DNA from: Klebsormidium nitens
Taxonomy: Eukaryota; Streptophyta; Klebsormidiophyceae; Klebsormidiales; Klebsormidiaceae
DNA: 64,000 nucleotides
Assembly (NCBI GenBank): GCA_000708835.1
Contig: DF236987.1
Location: 186,001-250,000, forward strand
Direction of reading: 5' to 3'
Shown here: in pieces, positions 35,438-45,851 of the stretch
Layout of the letters: every line of letters begins with the position of its first letter
Position numbering within the stretch: position 1 is the stretch's first letter
Notes under the pieces: model-generated
Database searches by the model: none
What the model was told of the DNA's origin: nothing
Seen by the model: only the letters and a program-made list of their open reading frames with translations
Position numbers and translations under genes: made by a program

Positions 35438-38400
35438 ATGAACTTCTTCAGCTCTTTGCTCGGGGAAGATGTTGTGCCGGAGGCGAAAGAGCCTGCCAAG
35501 GGGCAGGACGCAAGCAAGGAGGCCGAAGTAAGTTGCAACTTTCCAATCCCGGGGCTAGTCATAAAAGCCGTTAAGCAGGGCCCTAGGCTTTGCATCTAAG
35601 AGTGGGAGGGCAATGCAAGAACTTGGACAACATGCAGCATGGCTTTGTCCACTGCCAATTAGGGTTCAATTGCTTTCTGGGGCATTCCAGAACATGAGCA
35701 TCTGAGTCTCATTCTGCTTCGAGAGAGAACACAGAGTTTTTTTGTTGAGCACCTATTAGGGCTGTTTGATTGTGCTCAATGGTTGAATATCTCCTTGATG
35801 GTGTTGCAGGAGAACTCTAACGAAGCCCCACCAACAAACCCTTCAGAAAGCAGGTGATCATTGAATGTTTCAGACCCACTGCATTGAGTCCCGGCTCTGG
35901 TCTCTTCCCTCTTAATAACCTGACAATCAGGGCTGTAAAGTGCATCAAGTTTTTTCAACTGACCCGAGCGCTCCTGAAATGCCTTTTCTAGCGAACAGGT
36001 ATACTGAATTGTTGCGGAGGTAGTTTGTTAAGTGCAGTCTGCATTTTCCTCCGGGAGACAGCATAGTACGTTGATAAACAACAGGCATACAAATGCACTC
36101 TCTCCTTTTGCAGTGGCCTCCTTACATTCTTTGGCTCGCTCGCCAAAAAGGTGAGGGGTGGCAAAAGTGCCTCCATTACGCTGCCGTCCCTTTCGATCTT
36201 TCCAAACAAAGAGCCACGAATGCCTTTGATTGAACCCTGCCAGACTGGGGCATGTAATGCTCGTAACCAGTCTGAAAAGTTTGCAGAATGCGTTGCTTTT
36301 GGCAGAGGCTGCATCTCAGTTGAGTACGGCGGTCCAAACACTGCTCCGAACTCTGTTCAATCGATTATCCTCTCATTCACCTGTTACAGTCAGAGGAGGT
36401 CTTGTCAACGTACCAGAAGGACCTGGCTGAGTTTGGGAAGGAATTGAAGAAGGAGACAATCAGCGTGGTCGACACGTCAGCAAAGGCAATCCCGGAAGTG
36501 CCCCACATGTTAGAAACTGGGGCTCATCAAGCGCAGGTACATTCAACAGTTTGTCACCCTGTTGTAACTAATTCGAAAGTTCAACTCGCAATCACAGTTG
36601 CACCTGGTGGCAAGTGCTTGCAGATATGACCCGCAAGTCTCGATGATTGCTGGACATTCAGAGGTTGAAGAGTCTGTCCGTGCTTGGTCTGCGACCGTGC
36701 GGGTCCTTACTTGAACATGTTCGGAGAGCGGTACAGCTTCGCTTACACCTTTGCTTCTGCGTTGCTGTCTGTGCAACAAAGCATCTCGTAGAACGCGGGT
36801 TCTACATGGCGTGTTGGGAGGCCCTGTGCAGGTCAAAGAGCAGGGCGAGGGAGCAAAGAAGAGAATATGACAACTGTGAGCGTTATTTTGCAGAACAATC
36901 TGGAGAAAGTTGGCCATGTCATTGAGGATTTTGGATCTTCCTTCTGGCGAGGGTAAGCTCATTTACTTTCAGGACTTTGTCATATTCCCATAATGTGTCC
37001 GCACACAACATGTCGAATCTTTCAGGCCTCTGCTCGATCGGTATTTGATCTGACAAATCGATCTCGCTTTTGAGATCAAGGACCTGCGTGGATTGTGAAG
37101 TTTTGGTCCCTGCAATGACGAGGCAGCTACAAGGATTTCTGCGTTCAAGACTGCATAGTCAGCTGATGTTTAAGGTCTGCTTCCAGCATTTTCGGGAGGA
37201 TTTTGGGACAGCGCATAAGGAGTGAGACCGATTGTCGGAAAGAGCCTGGGACTTACTGTAAGTAGACACGAGTAGTAAAGAGATTTGGAGCTCAAGGTTG
37301 TTGGCTTTCGTTTGGCGTCACCACCTTCCACGAAGCAGTCATGCCTTGCTCGACTTTCCAGGACGACCGAGATCTTCGGCCAGGTGAAGGATGCTATCAA
37401 GCAGGCTGATCACGAGATCTCGGCAACTGCCAAGCGGGAGAAGGGGTCATCGTCGTTTTCCACGATTCCTAGAGGGTAAGTATGCTTTTCACATACTTGG
37501 AGCACCCGCATCCAAAGTTTTGAAGAAGATGCGTCTAGAAAATGAAGGACATGCGACCAGATGGAAGCCGTTGAAGCTGTTAGAAAGCGGGCCACTTTTG
37601 ACCTCTTTTCAATACTTCCTCCTCTTCAAAGGGCGTCAGATCTCCCAGCAAACAGGGAGGTCAATGAGTCGCACTTATTGACATCAACTGGGAGTCTCCC
37701 ATCGATGCTTTGAAACCGCAATGCTGGATAGAGTGCTTGAAGTCAAGAGTTTCGAACTCTTGAGACCCGGCCAAACGTGCTCCGTTGTCAACAAGAGATC
37801 CACAGCACTCGTCAAGCAACGAGTTCCTGCCCATCTTAAGAATCCCCTGTGCTCAAACGAAAGAGACTTCTCTTTATTTGTGCTTCATCTTGATGAAACG
37901 TGTAAGACCAGCAACGAACGACAACGTGTCCTTTTCCCAGCCTTCCCACAAAAGACCCAGGATTCCATTCTGGTTCGATTTCTTGCAGGAAGTACAGCCG
38001 GTTTGAGGCGCAGGTCAACGCGATGCAGCGGGACAGCAGCACGTACTGCGATGAGCCTGAGGATGCAGACGACTACGCGAAGTGGAGGGAGGAGTTCAAG
38101 CTGGACTCGAAGTGAGCCTAAAAGCAGAGTTTCCCTCAAGCGGGTTGTCGGTGGCGCACGGTGCTCACTCGTCGGTCCCTTCGAGATTTTTTTTTTTGGA
38201 AAAAGACAGAGCAGCAGGCTCAAACTTACCGGATGCAAAATCGAAAAACACACAAAGCCGTTTCAGCGAGAAACTGCGACGGGTGATCCAGCAAGAGACT
38301 CCCTTGTCAGATGTCCAAGCTTCTCTGAATTAACGACTTCAATGCACCCTGGAGACAGTTGTCTCCTTCAAAGTGGCGATCTTTGACCACGCACTGTGCT

Positions 38401-41400
38401 GTGCAGGAAAGAGGAGATCGAGAAGATCGGAAAGGAGAACGCCTTTATGCAGGAACTACAGTCGCGGATAGGTAGGGCCACAGTCCTTGATTTGCTGCAC
38501 TCACTGTCGTCCTGAAGTTCGTCGGTCACACTCTTTAGGTTCGTGGATTATTCTCGGGGTAGTTTTGATGAGGACAAGTGGCAGACCATGAAGGTCTTGT
38601 CGCTTGCTTGCAATTGACGACACCTGCCGCTTTCTTTCAAATCGACGAATCTGTTGGTATCTAATCCAAGCCGGCTCGACAGAAATACAAGCCCATGAGG
38701 CCAAATGCCGCCTACGATATGTCACAGACTTTGCCCGACTTTGCTTGGGAAGCTGCTGACGTCATCCCGCTTTCTTCGGGTTAATCATTTCCAAAAGACC
38801 AGCAGGTTGAAGAAACGACCGAGCTTTTCGCATCCTGTTGGTGCCACGGGTGTCTTATGCAAACGGTCGCCGAAACCGGCGACCTCCAGAAAGGTGTCAA
38901 AGCTCGCAAGCCGTCTGTCATGAACCCTGCTTGGTCGCCGAATTGGGGCGAATCGTGCCGAATCGCGGCGACTTGACGGTTGAAAGCATGCTGACCGTCT
39001 TCTCCCCCTCGTTTCCGTGGCAGTTCCCCTCATCGTGGAGTACGACACCTTTTGGACCCGGTACTTCTACCGGCTGCACAAGCTGAAGCAAGCGGAGGAG
39101 GCGCGCGCCGGCCTGGTCAAGAGTGAGCCCGCCGTTCTTCGGTTCTGTTTGGACCCGAGAGAAGAGGATACCTAGAAGAAGATACCTAGGGGAGACAGCG
39201 CAATGTGGGAGAATGTCTTCGCGCTCTATCCTACCCTCGCAACGTGCCCCTTTCGATGCATTAGCCGAGATTTTGCTTCGTCAAGAACGTCGTAAAGGTG
39301 CCTGTGTCCTGCTACTTTGAAAAGCAAATTGTGTGTCCACCTAACAGACCAGAGTAAGCCGAGCGTCTGTATCCGGCTGCTGTGTGCATAAGATTGTGTC
39401 GCGCGTCTTAGCAGCAGCGATCTCTCGCCGTTTTTACAAAAGATCGATTCCGTAGCGAACAAAAGCAAAAGCCGAGAGGGAGACACTTGGACCTTCCTCC
39501 ACCTCTTCGCAGTCCAAAGAGAAGCATCATAAAAGTCAATTCTCTGAACGAAAGCTGAGCCGGAAAGCGATTTCTTGTGCAGGGGCCTCATTCCGTAGAA
39601 AACAGTGCTCAAATTTTAAGGCGTCTGCCAACGTCCGTACAGACTCCTAACACCAACACGCGTTTCTGCTCACTTTCAGGGGCCTCATTGAAGAGTGAGG
39701 AGCTCACAAAAGACGACGTAGGACGCTTTAGGGATTTGGAGACGCTTGTGATCTTTTCCAACGTATTTCAGAACACTGACGCCCGTTTCTGCTCTCTTAG
39801 CAGGGGCCTCAATCTGAAGAGTATGGAGCTCAGCAGGGACGACGGCGGGAAATTTCAAGCCTCCGGGGACGTGTGATATCTGGCCCATCACTTTGAACAC
39901 CAACACGCGTTTCTGCTCACTTGCAGGGGCCTCCGCTCCCGAAGAGGAGGAGCTCAGCTGGGACGTCGACGAGCCCAACACGCCCGCCGGCGCCCGGCAG
40001 CCGCGGTCGCCCCCGGCCCTCCCCCCGGTCCCCGAGACCGAGACCCCGCAGCCCGGGACCGCGGACGAGGAGCCCCCCGCGGCCGCTGACGTCAGCGTGA
40101 CGTCACCCGACGAGGCGGCGGCGCCAGAAGCCGCGGAAGTGGCGGCGGCCGAGGGTGAGGAGAAGGAGACGGTAACGGAAGGGGCGGCAGCGGACGAGAG
40201 CAAGAAGGACTCCCCGGTCGTGCCGGCGTCGCCGCGGGGGCCGAGCGACGAGGAGGGGACGACCAGCGACGGCAGCCCCGAGGGGAGCACGGGCAGCGGG
40301 TGGCTGGTGGTTGGGAAAGGTGAGGATTGGATCACTCTTCATGAAATCAATAACCGAGCAGTTTGACAGTTCAATGCAGTCTTCCTCGTTGATCTGACGC
40401 CCATCTTGGGCAGTTCGTCTCAGTCGTCATGTCAAATTTGCAGACATTTGAAGTTGATACTGCTCGTTCTCAGGTTGACTAAGCGCATGTTGACTAAGGA
40501 TAGTGCGCGGGGGTACAAACAAACCTTACAACCTAACCCGACAAATAACCCCCGCTCCGCACCCGTACCCACCCTCAGCCCCAAAGCAACTTTTTCTGGC
40601 CCCCGGGCGCTTTCCTTAGTCAACATGCCCTTAGTCAATATAAAGTCGAGACCTATTTGAAGTTTCAGGAACGGACCCGGTCAGCTTTTCCCGCGGATCG
40701 TTAATGCCTTCGGGCGGACCCCTTGGGTCCATGACAGTCTCGCGTATATTTAGGAAGCAACCCTCTGCAAACCTGAAGGACGGACCAGCTCGTTGAGGGT
40801 TTGTTCCAACGCGTAACGTCTTCTATGCATTGTTCCTCGTTGAGATTGACCGAAAGTCTTCTACAGGTACGGACGCGGTTACGACCGTCAAAGTGTCGCC
40901 CACGCCCCAAGTCGCCGAGAAGGAGACGGCCAAGGAGTTGGAGCAACTAGAGGTGGACGATCTGGACGTCGAGGAGCCGGAGGGAGCTCCAGAGGTTGCG
41001 CGAGCGCCCGCGTCCAGGGAGAAGGGCAAGGGGACCGAGGAGGAAGGCGAGGTGAGCGCCATTGGAAATGTTCGAAGATTGCTGAAGCCGAATCTCGTGC
41101 TTTAAACATTGAAGCAGGAGGGATACATCATTTTGATGAATTGTGTAACGGGGATTGAGGAAGAACGCGAGGTAAGAGATTTTGGGACGCTGGTGGAGGG
41201 TGTCATTTGGCGTACCCGTATTGTCTAACGTTAGCTGTGTCATAGCCGAGATGCCGAGTCTCAACGGCAGTCTGCTACGGGCTCAAGGGAAGACAATCAG
41301 GCTCCATGCACGGCTCATGCCATGTCTTCAAGACTGGAGCAAAGCCCTCTGTCGACGATCTCAGGACTCTTGGGTCTTGAAGACAAGGCTATTTCAGATT

Positions 41401-41624
41401 TTCAGGTTTCTCTTATGCACGGATTCGTTTGAGGGTGTGTTTGTCTTACCTCGATGAAATTGAACATTGAGAAAATCCGACACTGGCTTCTTGATCTCGT
41501 AACTTGCTTGCAGAGTGGAGCGATCCCGGTCAAGCAACGCTCTTCTGTTGAGTGTCGCTTCTATATGATTGTCCTGCTCACTCGATCCTTTTGCTGCTCA
41601 CAGGACTGGGGTGCTTGGGAGTAG
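35438..41624 (+). CDS. BSD domain-containing protein, 12 exons, 458 aa
   Basis: Exons: 35438-35527, 35810-35853, 36114-36150, 36390-36536, 36894-36952, 37362-37475, 37989-38111, 38407-38471, 39024-39122, 39927-40319, 40867-41051, 41604-41624; 1377 nt in frame. The BSD domain is a three-helix fold found in TFIIH subunit p62, synapse-associated proteins and plant proteins of unknown role. The N-terminus MNFFSSLLGED, SGLLTFFGSLAKK and the SEEVLSTYQKDLAEFGKEL segment are typical of plant BSD proteins. The domain lies at about residues 170-270: DDYAKWREEFKLD, KEEIEKIGKENAFMQELQ, then VPLIVEYDTFWTRYFYRLHKL with the diagnostic F-W..RYF. After it come an acidic, Pro-rich region (exon 10), SGWLVVGK, an acidic Glu-rich exon 11, and a 6-residue last exon DWGAWE, an ending common in the family. 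The last exon is only 21 nt but fits in phase and sequence. Exons 10 and 11 have decoy copies in adjoining introns. Confidence 0.9.
39583..39860 (+). repeat. Three copies of the BSD exon 10 acceptor region (array F)
   Basis: The exon 10 start (39927) begins GGGCCTCC after CACGCGTTTCTGCTCACTTGCAG. Three upstream copies begin at 39583, 39680 and 39804, each after a CAG and each with GGGCCTCA; those at 39680 and 39804 also keep the TTTCTGCTC intron block and a later GGAGCTCA block. Spacing is 97, 124 and 123 bases. The copies contain stops and do not run into exon 10. Confidence 0.9.
40456..40654. mobile_element. MITE-like element in BSD intron 10
   Basis: About 200 bases with inverted ends: TTGACTAAGCGCATGTTGAC at 40475 is matched in reverse complement near 40613-40640. 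The 10-base sequence ATTTGAAGTT stands on both sides (40446-40455 and 40655-40664), as expected for a target-site duplication. It holds no coding sequence. A 25-base core at 40551-40575 recurs with one change in the element at 56475-56652, so the two are related. Long inverted ends and a target duplication near 9-10 bases suggest a Mutator-like non-autonomous element; that class is inference. Confidence 0.7.
41146..41171 (+). repeat. Short copy of the BSD exon 11 donor region (array J)
   Basis: The last 22 or so bases of exon 11 (end 41051, GAGGAGGAAGGCGAG) recur 120 bases downstream as GAGGAAGAACGCGAG followed by GTAAGA. The copied stretch is short, so it could be chance in a purine-rich context, but its position and intact donor fit the pattern seen elsewhere. 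Confidence 0.5.
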
Positions 41625-43346
41625 AGGCGAAATGGAAGCAAGACGTCTGTTCCTCTTGTAGGCGCTCATGTATATACTGCGTCCTGTAGATCAGCCGTGT
41701 AGAAACAATTGCAATCTCAATCAATCTCCAGCAGCAAGAAGCTGAGATGTCTGACGGACGCAGCGTTGCAGTTCTCTGCTGCGGGAGACTGATGGGCGTG
41801 CCCACCACGATCTGTACATGCCAACACTGCTGAACTATACAAATCAGTATTGCTTATTTTGTATATGAACAGATCACTATATCAGCGGGACTTATCAATG
41901 ATCATTATGTGAGCTAGAATACTGCGGTCCTCCTGAAGCATGCCAGACTTCTGATCATGCAATCATAGTCGCAGTAGGTTTTACTTTGATTCTCTTTGTC
42001 GAGTCAAGTAGTTGACGCATGTTATGGTCAATTCCCTTACCGGATGTCTCGGAGCGCGCCCTTGATTGCAATCCTGTTCAGAACAGTCTCGCGAGTGACG
42101 GCTTTTATCATTCTGAAGGTGATGGGAAACCAATCCTTAAATTGGATGAGGCGTTGCGGCTGATCCATGTAAACGTTGAAAGAGAAGCATGTCCTTCCGA
42201 CAATGATTGCATGCCTGGCCCGCCGCCATGCATCATTCAATGCAGCTAGTCTGATTTGCATGGGCCTAATTTGCTTTGCTTGTTCTGTGTCTGACCTTTT
42301 GCATGTCGGCTGGAATTGCCATGATCAGCACAAGCCAAGAGCACAAGCCCATAGATGCCGCCTGCAGCTTGCAAACTAGTAATTGGATTTGTAATTCGCC
42401 GGTTCCTTTTTCCCCTCCAAAGAAGAGATCTCCAAAGCTTCAAGTTTGAAGTACGGGGCAGGGGTTTTTAAATGGCCCGGCGTCAGGCTTGCACTTCCAA
42501 CCTAGTTTGCCATCTTAATGCCGCACAAGCCATGAGAGTCTCCGGCCTACCACGTTCTACCTACCCGAATCGGCGCTGCAAAATCCCGGGGTTGAGAACA
42601 AGTATAAGCACAGCTGGTGGACAATTCCAAGGAGACAAATTGTTGAGAAGCATTTCAAGCAAGACGTACTTGTAGCGTTGATGCGGTGTACTACGGACCT
42701 CTGGTAGGTAGGTAGGCAATGATAGGCTAGCCGTTGGAAAGCAGCTGCGGACTTACACAAACTCATACATGTATGCCATGAGAAGCCTATGGCCTATTTG
42801 GCTACCCGGCGAGAATTCGAAAAGAGACCATCATTCAATGCAGCTAGTCTTGCAACCATTGCATGCGCTTATAAGTGCAGTGCGCAATTAATGTGTTAAT
42901 TAATTGCAAGACGATTGAAAACCATCAACAAGCGCAGCAATTAGCTAGCTGCTATATATCATTTGTATTCGCATGGTGTGACGGAGAGAGCTGGAAGTCA
43001 GGAACAGGCCCATGCGAATGTTCATGATTCGACGTACGTGATCACTCGAGCTAAGCCTATGACTTGACGGATTATATCAAAGCGGGCTGCTCAGCTCAGT
43101 GCATGGTCTGGTGCCCGGTCACCTGTGCCGAAATCGCGCATTCAACGAATGGGCCATGCAATCGACTCAAGGCTAAAAGCCGTTCTAAATATAAGCATAA
43201 GCAATTCATTTCTTGCTCCAACTACATTGAGCCGCCTCTACTGAGCTCAGCCCGTCGAATCTTTAGCTAGATAACACGCAAAACTGTTCCTTCGGCTTCC
43301 CCCTTGCATCCATCTTTCCCCTTCACCTCTTCCTCCTCCGACTCCG
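41625..43346. other. Convergent intergenic region, no gene seen
   Basis: No credible coding exon or RNA gene is seen between the ends of the BSD and F-box genes. A 22-base exact direct repeat occurs at 42231-42252 and 42829-42850. The region is AT-rich with short palindromes around CATG and AGCT. Confidence 0.5.
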
Positions 43347-45439
43347 TTACTTCTTTCCCTCCGAGTCTTCTTCCGAGTCCTTCCTCTCCTCGTCACCTTT
43401 CGCATTCTTCTCAGGGAAGGCAATCGCGTAATACAGATCCTGATCGACAATCTCTTCTTCTTCGTCCTCGTCCTGCTGGCTCCCTTGGTCGCCCCCTGGC
43501 CACATCCCTAAGTCTTCCTCCTCTTCCTCCTCTTCCTCTGGATCTTCTTTATCGTCCTCGAAACCTTCGTCATCTTCCCTCCTCTACTTCCTCCTCGTCT
43601 TCCTCCTCGTCTTCCTCCTCGTCTTCCTCCTCTAGTTCCTCCCCTTCTAGTTCCCAGTCGTCCTCATCTCCCTCCTCCTCGCCTATTCCGTCAGAAAGCC
43701 AGCCTTCTTCCTCCTCGTCCATGTCGCCATCCTCCTCGCCGTAAGGATCCTCTTCATCTTCGTCCTGTGGTTGTGCGCCTGCCAGAATATCGACTTGATC
43801 GTCTCTACATTTATGGAATAGCAGTAGAGCCTTGGCAATCACACATCCAAAATCAACAGCTCACCTAAAACAAGGGTCGTACCCGATGTCATTCCAAAGA
43901 ATGGTGTTAAACTCTGGAAGTAAGAGCTAGAGGCTTGACAGGGTTTGGTCTTCTCAAACATCGAAAATGGGAAGCTGTGCCCGCTTCAATTTGCGGCACT
44001 TGCACGCTTTCTAGCAACACACAAAGAACACACAAAAGACAGGCCAACCGAAGATCTTGGATTGTCCAAGGAGAAGATGAACGAAAGTCGTTGCTCCGAT
44101 CACCAAATTTTGACAGCGGAGGGGACCAGAAAGTAGGCACAAAAGAATCGAGTGGTTGTTATTGCAGAACCTACAGTGAGTCTGATGCTGAGCAAGACTC
44201 ACCTGGTTCTTGTATCTCCTCTATTTTGATGTGTAGCAAAGGGCGTTTCTTCTGCAGCGCCACCACCCTCGTCATGATTGCACTCTCAACAAGCTTCCCC
44301 GCCCGGAGCTCGAGGAGTCATAGCGACGGTGCGTTATTAAGTAGCCAGTCAAAAATCTGGTAAGACTCGTTCGTCCGTAAACCATCTGTAAAGTTCTTCA
44401 AGTCTAACGAGAGCGACCAAAGATATGGCCACTGGTCTCTGTGTTCCAGACACGTAGGTGAGACACGCAAGATCTGAAAGAAGCTTGCCGTCAAGTGCAA
44501 GGTCTCGAGGCTTTGCCCAACTATGCTCCCAAACCTGCTGACTCTAATCCTGTTGCTGGGCTCATCGATGATCAGGCGTCGGTTCCATGGCAGATAGAGG
44601 CGTTTGAGGCCAATGGCAGGACCAATCAGTTGTTGCAACCTGGCATCCCAGTCAACTCTTGAAACAGGAAATGAATATGGATGTAGATGGAGTTCCGTTA
44701 GGCTTTTGAGAGAGGTGTTATCTGCGTGCAGTATTGTCCCCGGGCAAAATGAAAGCGTTTTGAGCCCTGGACCAGATTCAATCTGCACATCTCGGAGGTT
44801 GCCAGTTAAGCTGAGGGTCTCTAGTACCGGCAACTTCAGAACGAGCTTTTGGAAAGCGGCCCCACTCCCAGCTCCTATTATCTGGAACCTCGCTATTGAC
44901 TGTGATTGGACATGCAGGGTTTTATGATTGGTGGTTCTCTCTGTATCCACAAAATCCCCCACCAACAAGGTTGTCAGGGAAGGGCAGGACGCAAGGAGCG
45001 TCTTTAGAGACTCAGTGTCAACGTTGAACGTGTATACTTCCAAGAAAACCAGATTCTCGAACCTTGAGCCGACATACATGTCCTTTGGGACTGGTTCTGA
45101 CAGCATTGAAGCTGGCGCAGCATTGATTTCATCTACAGCCAACTCTTTCAGTGCAGGCAGATTCTCTGCCACCCCGCTCAAAAACTTGTAGTTGACGACG
45201 TAGTCCAAGCCAAGCTCTATGGGATCAAACTGTGACTGGATTAGTTGAGCACCATTCTCTGGAGCATGTCTTGTTGAGACCCGCCCCCAACTCCTTGGTT
45301 TCAAATGCAAGGAGCCTGCCCGCCTTGCCAAATCCCTGAACCGCTTGCAAACCCCTCTATATTGGCAAATATCTTCCAGTAGTGGCAGCCGTCTGAAGAT
45401 ACTTGACAGGACCTCATCTGGCAGGTCCTCCAGCGTCAT
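43347..45439 (-). pseudogene. F-box/LRR gene with acidic tail, broken by an in-frame TGA and a frameshift
   Basis: F-box proteins link substrates to SCF ubiquitin ligases through SKP1. The N-terminus has a clear F-box (MTLEDLPDEVLSSIFRRLP, then VCKRFRDLA) followed by irregular leucine-rich repeats through residue 373, where TGA at 44320-44318 ends the frame. Directly after it, in the same frame, comes LLELRAGKL, which completes a repeat begun by NNAPSL. That frame runs to a good donor at 44203 and joins in phase to exons 43913-43865 (FNTILWNDIGYDP) and 43804 onward, an Asp/Glu-rich tail. The tail frame breaks near 43600, where removing one base of a GGG run would continue it to TAA at 43349-43347, ending EEDSEGKK. 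So either this is a pseudogene with two lesions, or the sequence has errors, or the real protein stops at 44318 with 373 residues. The start is the ATG at 45439, just ahead of the F-box. Substrate unknown. Confidence 0.7.
43570..43742. repeat. Low-complexity acidic coding tract
   Basis: Near-continuous Glu/Asp codons include several 12-base units like GACGAGGAGGAA on the minus strand. The opposite strand gives a long Ser-rich open frame, which is an artefact of this composition. Confidence 0.8.
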
Positions 45440-45851
45440 CGACGATGCCCACTTAGATCGAAACACAATGGTGCAGCTTCGATTGCAACTGAAAAGAATT
45501 TGACAGCGAAGAAGCTTTCCTGACAATGATATTAGGTCACAATGCTGTTCACACAGAAGCACCGTTCATTGCTCCTTTCACATTTGAAATGCTGCACATG
45601 CTCAGATTTGTCAAATTCAGCATTGAAGCTTTGCTGGACCCTTGGTTTCGAGCTGCGGTTATGCACTGGTTAACTTTCTCGCAAGCTAGGAGGGCGGCAA
45701 GCATGTCCTAGAAAGATAAAAATTAGGTTAACCTAACCCATATCAGTGCCATTCAACGCAGCCTGGTGAGAAGTCTTGAAGTTGAACCAATTTGTCAGTG
45801 TCACTGTCACTGTTCTGTGCCGCCTTCCCGCACGAAAAACTTTCAACAGCA
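45440..45851. promoter_or_regulatory. Short divergent promoter region of F-box and SAAL1 genes
   Basis: Only 412 bases separate the two start codons of genes that point away from each other, so their promoters and leaders must overlap or abut. No defined element is recognised. Confidence 0.45.

Noticed and set aside
39685-40335. 216-codon minus-strand open frame, Ser/Ala/Gly-rich
   Set aside because: Antisense of BSD exon 10 and its decoys in GC-rich sequence.
43304-43744. Ser-rich plus-strand open frame
   Set aside because: It is the antisense of an acidic Glu/Asp tract, with the expected Ser/Pro composition, and has no other support.
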